Source: an uncultured Oscillospiraceae bacterium (GTDB taxonomy: Bacteria; Bacillota; Clostridia; Oscillospirales; Oscillospiraceae). From it: a stretch of DNA of 6,546 nucleotides. Shown one piece after another: positions 1 through 6,308 of this stretch. The stretch is taken from the NCBI GenBank assembly GCA_934675115.1, contig CAKUPH010000106.1, positions 1 through 6,546 of the forward strand, in the 5' to 3' direction. The notes beneath the pieces were generated by a model. That model was not told where the DNA came from. It saw only the letters and a program-made list of their open reading frames with translations, and ran no database searches. A program made the position numbers and the translations under genes. Position 1 is the first letter of the stretch. Each line of letters starts with the position of its first letter.

Positions 1-75
1 GGAGCGAGTGACGAGGCTCGAACTCGCTACCTCCACCTTGGCAAGGTGGCGCTCTACCAGATGAGCTACACTCGC
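1..75 (-). tRNA. tRNA-Gly (anticodon GCC)
   Basis: Read on the minus strand, the sequence folds as a complete cloverleaf. The acceptor stem GCGAGTG (75-69) pairs with CACTCGC (10-4). The anticodon stem CCACC/GGTGG encloses the loop TTGCCAA, with anticodon GCC at 42-40. The T-arm carries the usual GTTCGAG loop. The discriminator base is T (position 3), followed by an encoded CC at 2-1; the final A of CCA would lie just outside the window. GCC reads the glycine codons GGC and GGU, and GGC is abundant in the neighbouring genes. It is transcribed from its own promoter (89-117) with a leader of only about 7 nt before the mature 5' end. Confidence 0.97.
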
Positions 76-88
76 AGCGACAAAAAGG

Positions 89-117
89 ATTGTACCAACA
101 CTCACCCAATTTGTCAA
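89..117 (-). promoter_or_regulatory. Sigma-70/sigma-A type promoter of tRNA-Gly
   Basis: On the minus strand there is a perfect -35 box TTGACA (117-112), a 17-nt spacer, and a -10 box TACAAT (94-89), one base from consensus. The start of transcription would fall near position 82, about 7 nt before the tRNA 5' end. It lies between the lipoprotein stop codon and the tRNA, so the tRNA need not depend on read-through from the operon upstream. Confidence 0.88.
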
Positions 118-147
118 GAGAAAAAAGCGGTTTTTGCAAAAAAGTTT

Positions 148-1272
148 TCAGCCCTCCGGTTCGGCGGGCTCGGTGCCGCTCTGACCGCCGGACAGGTCGG
201 CGCCGTAATCCACGCAGTCGGGGTACAGGTCGCCGTTCCACAGGTAGCCCAGCGCCGTCAGCTCCAGATCGGTATACAGCTGCGGCCCGTCCGCCGTGAG
301 CAGCAGGTGCCGGTAGCCCGCGCCGGTGTCCACAATGAGCCAGCAGGTATCCCCCCGGCCGTCCATGCCGGTGACGAGGGTCACGTCGGTCTTGGCCAGC
401 TGGAACAGCAGCTCCAGCGCCAGCGTGTGGGCCAGCTGGTTGGCGTCCGCCCCGGAGAGGGCGCTGTAGGGGTCGCTGGCTCCGCCGGGGTCCATGGCGG
501 AGGTGTTGGCCTGAAGGATGGCGGCCAGCTCCTGAGGAGTGTAGCTTTCCCCGGCGGGCGGATCAGCCCCAAGCAGCTGACGGGCCAGCACCAGCAGAGC
601 CACAGATTTTTCCGTCAGCTTCGTCTGGCTCTCCGGCCACTGGAAGGTCACCTCGATGATGCGCTGGGCCCCGCTGTCCGGATATACGGCCACGAAAATG
701 TCCGGCATGCCGAAGGCGGACTGGGCGGTGTCGTAATAGGCCTGCACGGCCATGGCGCGGACGGCGCTCTCGCCGCCGGTGAAGTAGGAGGACCGCAGCA
801 CCAGCGAGGGGGAGAAGGCGCTGACGGCCTGCCGCAGCTTCTGCCGGATGGAGGAGGTGCCGGTGACCAGTTGGATGGCGTCCACCTCCTGGGCGGTGTG
901 GGAGTAGGTCAGGGACACCGTCACCTCATAATAGGAGACGATGCGGGCGGACTGGCAGTCGATGCTTTTTACGGCGAAGGCCCCCAGCGGGTCCTCCTGC
1001 ATGACCTCCTGACAGGCGGCGTCCAGATCGGCGTCCACGTCGGTGGTGTAGTTGTAGAGCCGCACCACGCCCTGCTCCGCGTGCTCGTTGACGAAGTAGA
1101 GGATGGCGTCCACAAGGCCGCGGTAGGTCTCCGCCCGGAGGGTGGAGGAATCCTCCGTCACGGCGTACTCCACGTGCTCCGCCGACGAGGAATAGGAGCG
1201 CTGGAGCATGGAGGCGCAGCCGGACAGCAGCATTGCCATGGCCAGCAGCAGGGCGGTGAGACGCAGTTTCAT
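148..1272 (-). CDS. Lipoprotein with a degenerate transglutaminase-like C-terminal domain
   Basis: The 374-aa protein starts with a type II signal peptide: charged MKLR, a hydrophobic stretch, then the lipobox LSGC with C19 as the lipidated residue. It should be anchored on the outer face of the membrane. The ATG at 1272 is supported by GAAAGGAGG (1290-1282) at good spacing. Residues about 30-265 match no family I know. Residues about 268-353 resemble the transglutaminase-like fold of clostridial secreted proteins: the frame YSAL...LLF...LVTG, then W311, then HLLLTAD, then a tail GYLWNGDLYPDC, all with the family's spacing. The catalytic Cys, His and Asp positions appear to hold Q279, T309 and L324, so catalysis is unlikely and a binding or structural role is inferred. 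The N-terminal part may be partner- or wall-binding, but nothing shows this. It is the last gene of the apparent operon, 32 bp after the LUD gene. The lipoprotein call is firm; the domain call rests on remembered family patterns. Confidence 0.88.
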   Translation of the reverse strand: MKLRLTALLLAMAMLLSGCASMLQRSYSSSAEHVEYAVTEDSSTLRAETYRGLVDAILYFVNEHAEQGVVRLYNYTTDVDADLDAACQEVMQEDPLGAFAVKSIDCQSARIVSYYEVTVSLTYSHTAQEVDAIQLVTGTSSIRQKLRQAVSAFSPSLVLRSSYFTGGESAVRAMAVQAYYDTAQSAFGMPDIFVAVYPDSGAQRIIEVTFQWPESQTKLTEKSVALLVLARQLLGADPPAGESYTPQELAAILQANTSAMDPGGASDPYSALSGADANQLAHTLALELLFQLAKTDVTLVTGMDGRGDTCWLIVDTGAGYRHLLLTADGPQLYTDLELTALGYLWNGDLYPDCVDYGADLSGGQSGTEPAEPEG

Positions 1273-1304
1273 TCCGGGGGGCCTCCTTTCGAAGTCAGAT
1301 CAGC

Positions 1305-1904
1305 TCAGAAGCCCAGCTCCTGATCCACGATGACGATCTCCATCTCGGGGGTGAGGGCGGGCTTGCGCCAGTAGATGGTCATGGCGGCGCAGATGCGCTC
1401 CGGGCTCTTGCAGTCATAGCAGTGGTCGGCGTGGACGGCGCAGGGGGTCTTTTTCTCCAGCCGCCGGGCGTTTTTCGGCCCGGCGATGTTCCGGGCCCGC
1501 CAGACGGCCCCGTTGAGGTCCGGGGCGATCTTGTTCACGCCGATGATGAAATACACCTTCTCATGGCCGAACAGGCCGGAGGCCAGCCGGTTTCCGCCGC
1601 CGTCGATGTTGACCAGCTCCCCGGTCTCGGCCACGCCGTTGAGGGAGCAGATGTAGATCTGGGCGTCGGTGGCGTCCTTGGGGATGACGTTGTGTACCTT
1701 GTCCCAGTGCCAGATGCAGGTGTTGTGGGCGGAAAGGCGCTCGTACAGCCCCATGTCCCGGACGGTCTGGGAGCCGCCGAAGCCGATGGTGCGGCCGTCC
1801 AGCGCCCCGTCCAGATAGGCGCAGCATTCCTCCGCCGTGGCGAAGTACGAGGTCTGGAAGCCCTCAGCCTCCAGATTTTTGCGAAGCAGTCCGATGTCGG
1901 CCAT
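1305..1904 (-). CDS. LUD-domain protein (LutC/YkgG-like, lactate-utilisation family)
   Basis: The 199-aa protein matches the stand-alone LUD proteins of Firmicutes. Family motifs are seen in order: GFGGS (41-45), DAQIYICSLNGVAETGELVN followed by IDGGGNR (to residue 106), VNKIAPDL (123-130), RARNIAGPKNARRL (136-149), and a C-terminal DQELGF. Four cysteines, C155, C162, C165 and C172, sit in PCAVHADHCYDC and ERIC, spaced as a possible metal or Fe-S ligand set. Relatives are linked to lactate oxidation through LutABC, but LutA- and LutB-like iron-sulfur partners are not in the window, so the substrate is unknown. The start chosen is the ATG at 1904, preceded by GGAGGG at about 7 nt. A longer reading frame runs upstream into the yitT-type gene but lacks a ribosome site and would overlap it. 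The protein is probably cytoplasmic and cotranscribed with the upstream gene, 37 bp away. Confidence 0.92.
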   Translation of the reverse strand: MADIGLLRKNLEAEGFQTSYFATAEECCAYLDGALDGRTIGFGGSQTVRDMGLYERLSAHNTCIWHWDKVHNVIPKDATDAQIYICSLNGVAETGELVNIDGGGNRLASGLFGHEKVYFIIGVNKIAPDLNGAVWRARNIAGPKNARRLEKKTPCAVHADHCYDCKSPERICAAMTIYWRKPALTPEMEIVIVDQELGF

Positions 1905-1941
1905 AATGATCCCTCCAGTAAAAAATATGATGCTGATGTTG

Positions 1942-2817
1942 TTACAGGCCGTTTTTGTTGTATTGCCGGAAACCGTCCCCAAGCACCTCATGGGCGTTGC
2001 ACACGATGAGGAAGGCGTCCGGGTCGATCTCCTTGACGGCGGCCTTGATGGCGGCGATCTCCCGCTGCTTGAAGGCGCACATGAGGACCTTTTTGTCCGC
2101 GCCGGTGTAGGCCCCCTGCCCGTGAAGGATGGTGACGCCCCGGTCCAGATCGTGGACGATGGCGGAGCAGATCTCCTCGTTTCTGGTGCTGATGATGTAG
2201 GCCACCTTGGCGTTGTCAAGGCCGTAGAGGATGCCGTCCATGGCCAGAGTGGAGATGTACAGGGCGATGAAGCCGTACAGGGCGGTGTTGAGGTTTCGGA
2301 AGAACAGGGCGGTGATCACGATGACGGACAGGTCGATGGCCATGAGCAGCTTGCCCATGGGCAGCCACGCCAGTTTGAGCTTCAGCAGACGGGCAGCAAG
2401 ATCGGTGCCGCCGGTGGTGGCCCCCTCCAGGAAGACGATGCCCAGCGAGCCGCCCAGCAGCAGGCCGCCGATGATGCAGGCCAGCAGCGGATCCATGGGT
2501 TCCCAGTGACACAGGGGAGTGAGGATGTCGATAAAGACCGACGAGATGAACATGGAATACAGGGAGGATACCAGCAGCTTGCCGCCGATCAGCTTCCACC
2601 CCAGCAGAAACAGGGGGATGTTCAGCACGATGACGGTGACGCCCACAGGGATGACGGGAAACACCCGGTTGATGATCTGGGCGATGCCGGTGATGCCGCC
2701 GAAGGCGATGCCGTTGGGGTCGAAGCACCAGACGTAGGCCAGCGCGTACACCGGCGAGGCCAGCGTGAGCAGCACGATGGCGCGGACCGCGCCGCCCAGA
2801 TGGGACTTGGTATTCAC
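1942..2817 (-). CDS. YitT family membrane protein (YitT_membrane plus DUF2179)
   Basis: The 291-aa protein has the two-part YitT layout. The N-terminal two thirds hold about five hydrophobic membrane segments (roughly residues 10-30, 55-73, 82-100, 111-130 and 158-175), including the family sequence FDPNGIAFGGITGIAQI (32-48) and the loop EGATTGGTDL (131-140). A soluble C-terminal DUF2179 domain follows (about 205-285), with AYIIST, GVTILHGQGAYTG and an ending in HEVLGDGF. Family members are polytopic inner-membrane proteins; the transported substrate, if any, is not established. The start is GTG at 2817, with AAAGGAGG about 8 nt upstream. No in-frame ATG exists nearby, and the ATG overlapping the GTG is followed at once by TGA. 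It lies 39 bp after the topoisomerase stop codon, consistent with one transcript. Confidence 0.94.
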   Translation of the reverse strand: MNTKSHLGGAVRAIVLLTLASPVYALAYVWCFDPNGIAFGGITGIAQIINRVFPVIPVGVTVIVLNIPLFLLGWKLIGGKLLVSSLYSMFISSVFIDILTPLCHWEPMDPLLACIIGGLLLGGSLGIVFLEGATTGGTDLAARLLKLKLAWLPMGKLLMAIDLSVIVITALFFRNLNTALYGFIALYISTLAMDGILYGLDNAKVAYIISTRNEEICSAIVHDLDRGVTILHGQGAYTGADKKVLMCAFKQREIAAIKAAVKEIDPDAFLIVCNAHEVLGDGFRQYNKNGL

Positions 2818-2856
2818 ATAGAAGCCCTCCTTTGCGCCCTTTTCAGGCGGAATACG

Positions 2857-5100
2857 TTACAGCAGGGTCAGCTGCGTCTCGCCCCGGTCCTCCTCCTTGA
2901 GGAGGGCGCCGGCGATGGGCAGCGAGCGGGCGCGGTAGCGTCCGGCGTTGACGATGGCGGTGTCTGCCAGCGGCTTCACCCAGTCCACTTTGTACTTGGG
3001 CTTGAGGGTCATGACGTTGACGCCTTGGGTGGAGCGGGTGGTCTTGGGGTTGAGGGAGGCGGTGTGGAAGATGACCGCCCGGCCCTCGGTGGAGCACACG
3101 GCCATCTCCATATCCTCGGCAAGGAGGAAGGCGGCGGCCAGCGGGGATTTGTCGGAGTAAGCGCCGGTCAGCTTTTTCCGGCGGGTCTGGGTCTGGTAGG
3201 CGGACAACTCCACCCGGGCGGCCTTGCCGTTTTCGAAAAAGAACAGCAGACTGGCGGAGTAATCACCGGGGGCACAGGCCCAGAGGAACCTCTCCTCCGG
3301 ATCCATGCCCAGCTTGGTGGGCAGATAGTCGCCCAGCAGGCTGGCCTTGGAATCGTCAAAGTCGGACAGGCGGGTCTTGTAGCACTGCTGTCTGTCGGTG
3401 AACACCAGCAGCTCGTCCCGGTTGGCGCCCTCCCACTGGAGGAAGGGGCCGTCCCCCTCCTTGTACTTCTGCTCCCCGCTCATCCGCAGGGACTGGGGGG
3501 TGATCTTCTTGAAGTAGCCCTCTTTGGAGATGAACACGTTTACCGGGTAGTCGGGGGTTTCGTCCTCGGGGTCGGGCTCGTCCTCCAGCTGGTGCTCGTA
3601 GATGATCTCCGTCCGGCGGGGGACACCGTACTTTTTCTTCACGTTTTCCAGCTCGCCGGTGATGATGGCCTTGATGCGGGCGGGGGAGCCGATGATGTCC
3701 TTCAGGTCGGCGATCTCCGCCTCCAGCGTGTCCACCTCTTCGATGCGTTTGAGGATATATTCCTTGTTGATGTTGCGCAGCTTGATGTCCGCCACGTACT
3801 CCGCCTGGATCTGGTCGATGCCGAAGCCGATCATCAGGTTGGGCACCACCTCGGCGTCCTCCTCCGTCTCCCGGATGATCTTGATGGCCTTGTCGATGTC
3901 CAGCAGGATGCGCTTGAGGCCCTTGAGGAGGTGGAGCTTGTCCTCCTTTTTCTTGCAGGTGAAGTAGGTGCGGCGGCGGACGCCGTCCATCCGCCACGCA
4001 GTCCACTCATCCAGAATTTCCCGCACGCCCATGACCCGGGGCATCCCGGCGATGAGGATGTTGAAGTTGCAGGAGAAGGTGTCCTGAAGTGGGGTGGCCT
4101 TGAACAGCCGGGCCATGAGCTTGTCCGGGTCGGCCCCGCGCTTGAGGTCGATGGTGAGTTTCAGGCCGTTGAGGTCGGTCTCGTCCCGCATGTCGGCGAT
4201 CTCCTTGATCTTGCCGGCCTTGACCAGCTCCGCCACCTTGTCCAGAATGGCCTCCACGGTGGTGGAGTATGGGATCTCGTAAATTTCAATGAGGTTTTCC
4301 GCCTTGACATAGCGCCACTTGGCCCGGAGCTTCAGGGGCCCGCGGCCGGTGCGGTAGATGTCGGCAAGGGCCGCGGCGTCGTAGAGCAGCTGGCCGCCGG
4401 TGGAAAAATCCGGGGCCTTGAGGATGCCCATCAGGTCCACGTCGGGGTCCTTCAGATAGGCGACGGTGGCGTCGCACACCTCCGCCAGATTGAAGCCGCA
4501 GATGTTGCTGGCCATGCCCACGGCGATGCCCATGTTGGAGGATACCAGCACGTTGGGGAAGGTGGTGGGCAGCAGAGTGGGCTCCTGCAATTTCCCGTCG
4601 TAGTTGGGGACGAAGTCCACCGCGTCCTGATCGATGTCCCGGAACAGCTCCTGGCAGATGCCGTCCAGCCGGACCTCGGTGTAGCGGCTGGCGGCCCACG
4701 CCATGTCCCGGGAGTAGACCTTGCCGAAGTTGCCCTTGGAGTCCACCAGCGGGTGGAGCAGGGCGCCGTAGCCCCGGGAGAGGCGCACCATGGTGTCGTA
4801 AATGGCGGCGTCGCCGTGGGGGTTGAGCTTCATGGTCTGGCCCACCACGTTGGCGCTCTTGGTGCGGCTGCCGCCCAGCAGGTGCATCTGGTACATGGTG
4901 TACAGCAGCTTGCGGTGGCTGGGCTTGAAGCCGTCGATCTCCGGGATGGCCCGGGAGACGATGACGCTCATGGCGTAGGGCATATAGTTGACCTCAAGCG
5001 TCTCGGTGATGGGCTGCTCCAGCACCTGGGCCCGCAGGCCCATGACGTTGGGGTTGTCGATCTTTTTCGGTCCCCCGTCGGGGGATTTCTTTTTTTGCAT
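2857..5100 (-). CDS. parC: DNA topoisomerase IV subunit A (type IIA topoisomerase, GyrA/ParC family)
   Basis: The 747-aa protein is a type IIA topoisomerase breakage-reunion subunit. It cuts both DNA strands through a tyrosine phosphodiester and works with a GyrB/ParE-type ATPase to relax or decatenate chromosomes. The winged-helix region carries GFKPSHRKLLY (57-67) and the quinolone-determining stretch NPHGDAAIYDTMVRL (93-107). The catalytic pair R139-Y140 lies in AASRYTEVRL. The tower and coiled-coil region runs to about residue 500. The C-terminal domain from about 515 is a weak beta-pinwheel with no GyrA box (QRRGGKG), which with the ParC-like length favours topoisomerase IV over gyrase; databases sometimes label this clostridial branch as gyrase A. 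The ATG at 5100 has AAGAGG 7 nt upstream. The residue matching E. coli GyrA Ser83 is A98, and D102 matches Asp87. No ParE-like gene lies in the 1.4 kb upstream. Confidence 0.93.
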   Translation of the reverse strand: MQKKKSPDGGPKKIDNPNVMGLRAQVLEQPITETLEVNYMPYAMSVIVSRAIPEIDGFKPSHRKLLYTMYQMHLLGGSRTKSANVVGQTMKLNPHGDAAIYDTMVRLSRGYGALLHPLVDSKGNFGKVYSRDMAWAASRYTEVRLDGICQELFRDIDQDAVDFVPNYDGKLQEPTLLPTTFPNVLVSSNMGIAVGMASNICGFNLAEVCDATVAYLKDPDVDLMGILKAPDFSTGGQLLYDAAALADIYRTGRGPLKLRAKWRYVKAENLIEIYEIPYSTTVEAILDKVAELVKAGKIKEIADMRDETDLNGLKLTIDLKRGADPDKLMARLFKATPLQDTFSCNFNILIAGMPRVMGVREILDEWTAWRMDGVRRRTYFTCKKKEDKLHLLKGLKRILLDIDKAIKIIRETEEDAEVVPNLMIGFGIDQIQAEYVADIKLRNINKEYILKRIEEVDTLEAEIADLKDIIGSPARIKAIITGELENVKKKYGVPRRTEIIYEHQLEDEPDPEDETPDYPVNVFISKEGYFKKITPQSLRMSGEQKYKEGDGPFLQWEGANRDELLVFTDRQQCYKTRLSDFDDSKASLLGDYLPTKLGMDPEERFLWACAPGDYSASLLFFFENGKAARVELSAYQTQTRRKKLTGAYSDKSPLAAAFLLAEDMEMAVCSTEGRAVIFHTASLNPKTTRSTQGVNVMTLKPKYKVDWVKPLADTAIVNAGRYRARSLPIAGALLKEEDRGETQLTLL

Positions 5101-5113
5101 TGGGATTCCTCTT

Positions 5114-5241
5114 TTCTTTCACGAAAGAAGCAAAGTTTTTGGGGAGGCCCCCAAAGGCCCCCTTTTCGTATTCGCCGGGGGCCCGGCGGAACTGAGGGTT
5201 TCGCCCCTCAGGGCGAGTTCCTTTTCGCTCGTGCGAAAAGG
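5114..5241. repeat. Cluster of perfect short hairpins in the topoisomerase leader
   Basis: This gene-free stretch holds four perfect inverted repeats in series. TTCTTTC/GAAAGAA (5114-5129) has a 2-nt centre. CGCCGGG/CCCGGCG (5173-5188) has a 2-nt centre. CTGAGGG/CCCTCAG (5192-5211) has a 6-nt loop. CCTTTTCGC/GCGAAAAGG (5220-5241) has a 4-nt loop. A further G/C-rich pairing is possible near 5141-5162. None is followed by a T-run on either strand, so these do not look like intrinsic terminators. The first hairpin directly abuts the parC ribosome site (5113-5108). Such dense hairpins resemble dispersed REP-like repeats of bacterial genomes, but copy number cannot be judged from one window. A role in the parC mRNA leader is equally possible. 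Confidence 0.6.
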
Positions 5242-5254
5242 AGCCAAAAGCACG

Positions 5255-5325
5255 CTTAGGGGGAAAACGCGGTCGGCTCCGAACGCTGAAGGGCGCGTTC
5301 TGCGCTCCAGCGTTTTTCCCCTAAG
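5255..5325. repeat. Nested palindrome at the outer tip of the left arm
   Basis: CTTAGGGGGAAAACGC (5255-5270) pairs with GCGTTTTTCCCCTAAG (5310-5325) over 16 positions with a single G-T pairing. Inside it lies a second stem, GAACGC (5281-5286) with GCGTTC (5295-5300), around an 8-nt loop. The same nested design appears at the tip of the right arm (6485-6500 with the start of its partner at 6541-6546; inner stem 6510-6515 with 6523-6528). It could extrude as a cruciform or fold in RNA from either strand. There is no T-run after it, so a terminator role is not supported. Confidence 0.72.
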
Positions 5326-5502
5326 AACCCCAAGGTTTACGGGGGCGCAAGCAAGGAGTGCAGCGTTCTATTTCCGGCGCGGGGTAACAGGACACACGAA
5401 GCCGCTATTTACCGCTGCCGCTCCAATAGAGCGTGTTAAAGTCAGTACGGCCATCGCTGGGCGCCTGCTCTGTTGGTTTGCTTGCGGCTGCGGCGGCGCT
5501 AC
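5255..5502 (+). repeat. Left inverted arm of the HNH element
   Basis: Read on the plus strand, this segment aligns with the reverse complement of 6306-6546 along its whole length. Shared blocks include GGGCGCGTTCT (5291-5301), CCCTAAGAACCC (5319-5330), GTGCAGCGT (5358-5366), CTATTTA then CGCTGCCGCTCCAAT (5405-5427, one mismatch in 23), GGCGCCTG and GTTTGCTTG. From about 5375 to 5502 the alignment is gap-free, and a hand count gives 93 matches in 128. The inner edge coincides with the last codon and stop of the HNH gene. The segment carries no intact gene: the frame matching a small open frame in the right arm is broken here by a 1-nt deletion. Its relation to known transposon ends is not recognised. 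Confidence 0.8.
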
Positions 5503-6263
5503 TCGAACTTATCGCGCTTGCCGCGGTTGCAGTCTTTGCATAGGGTTCTTAAATTGTCAGGGACAGTTTTGCCGCCCTTGGATATTGGAATGATGTGGTC
5601 AACTTCCAGCGTAACATCATCGCTGGCAGAACGACCGCAGATTTGACAGCGGAAATGGTCACGCTTCAGAATGTCATAGCGTAGAGACTGCGTCATTTTG
5701 GCACGTTCTTTTTTGTGGGTATCATCACATTTGGAGTTTCTGTAATTGGTTACCTGCTGCCAGAGATTCCATATTTCCGGAGCAATGAATTCTTCGCTTT
5801 TGCTATATGCGTTTTTCCCTTTTGGACTGGTATACGAAACATTGCAAACAAGTTTTATTCCCAAGGTAGGGCGGCTCAGTGTAATTTCACGGCACATAAT
5901 TTTCTCAGTCCGGTAAAATTCATCTTGCGAGATGTTGTAGCGGTTGATAGTGCTGCTGGGCGTAGGAACAAAGTTTGTGATATGTGTTAAGTAAGCCTTA
6001 TATTCTCTTTCGTTTACATAAATTTTGTTGAGAAGATCGCTTATGGAATCGAAGTGTGTGTTAATGAACTTGAACAGAAAGGCGTGAAAGTTAAATGTAT
6101 CGTAATCTGGTTTTGACTTTGCTTTTGCATTGATGCGATATATTCGTGTATTTCCCGGATAGAATCGGCAGTTTTGATTAAGCTGCAACAGACGCTTATA
6201 TTGTAAGCTGCATTTTTCTACAATGCGTCGCTGTATCTGGTTTTCTCTTGTTGCGTCAGTCAC
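5499..6263 (-). CDS. HNH endonuclease, stand-alone
   Basis: The 254-aa protein ends in a clear HNH nuclease domain (about 196-250): RYDILKRDHFRCQICG, then LEVDHIIPISKGG, then DNLRTLCKDCNRGK. D222-H223, N237 and N246 form the expected metal and catalytic set. C206/C209 and C242/C245 are two CxxC pairs for a structural zinc. Such domains nick or cut DNA. The first 190 residues are lysine- and tyrosine-rich, with no signal peptide or membrane segment, and match no family I recognise; they may give target specificity. The start is GTG at 6263, because an in-frame TGA lies three codons upstream and no later Met is reasonable; the ribosome site is weak. The gene is clearly AT-rich beside its GC-rich neighbours and lies between inverted arms, which points to acquisition by transfer. 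It could be a homing-type or mobile-element nuclease, or an orphan restriction or defence nuclease; no methylase, reverse transcriptase or helicase partner is present in the window. Confidence 0.88.
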   Translation of the reverse strand: MTDATRENQIQRRIVEKCSLQYKRLLQLNQNCRFYPGNTRIYRINAKAKSKPDYDTFNFHAFLFKFINTHFDSISDLLNKIYVNEREYKAYLTHITNFVPTPSSTINRYNISQDEFYRTEKIMCREITLSRPTLGIKLVCNVSYTSPKGKNAYSKSEEFIAPEIWNLWQQVTNYRNSKCDDTHKKERAKMTQSLRYDILKRDHFRCQICGRSASDDVTLEVDHIIPISKGGKTVPDNLRTLCKDCNRGKRDKFE

Positions 6264-6280
6264 AAAATATCACCATATTC

Positions 6281-6308
6281 GTTATATACGATTTATATCT
6301 GCGCTCAA
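6281..6308 (-). promoter_or_regulatory. Possible promoter of the HNH gene
   Basis: On the minus strand, TTGAGC (6308-6303) and TATAAC (6286-6281) are separated by 16 nt, a fair but imperfect sigma-A promoter. Transcription would start only about 10 nt before the GTG start codon, giving a very short or nearly leaderless mRNA. The -35 half sits at the inner edge of the right arm, so the arm may supply part of the promoter. This is a pattern match only, in an AT-rich stretch where chance matches are common. Confidence 0.35.

Noticed and set aside
121..147. Intrinsic terminator after the lipoprotein gene
   Set aside because: The minus strand has T-runs and a weak AAAAA/TTTTT pairing around CCGC, but no GC-rich stem, so a terminator is not supported.
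46..1323. Plus-strand open frame of 425 codons antisense to the lipoprotein gene and the tRNA
   Set aside because: Same antisense effect; it starts inside the tRNA and has no domain or ribosome site.
1905..2219. Longer start for the LUD protein (304 codons)
   Set aside because: The extra N-terminus would overlap the end of the yitT-type gene in another frame and is low-complexity; the ATG at 1904 has a good ribosome site and matches the family's usual length.
2857..5100. Calling the topoisomerase gene gyrA
   Set aside because: There is no GyrA box and the C-terminal domain is short and degenerate; the length and motifs fit the ParC-like clostridial branch better, though naming in databases varies.
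1837..5259. Plus-strand open frame of 1140 codons running antisense across parC, the yitT-type gene and part of the LUD gene
   Set aside because: It is a by-product of strong GC-biased codon use on the minus strand. Its translation is low-complexity (rich in G, V, H, Q and D), matches no family, and overlaps three genes with clear motifs and ribosome sites.
5255..5325. Integron attC site
   Set aside because: The palindrome lacks the RYYYAAC/GTTRRRY core sites and no integrase is present.
4988..5593. Plus-strand open frame of 201 codons through the parC start, hairpins and left arm
   Set aside because: It crosses the parC 5' end, the palindromes and the HNH 3' end with no coherent protein features; the arm comparison shows no coding constraint.
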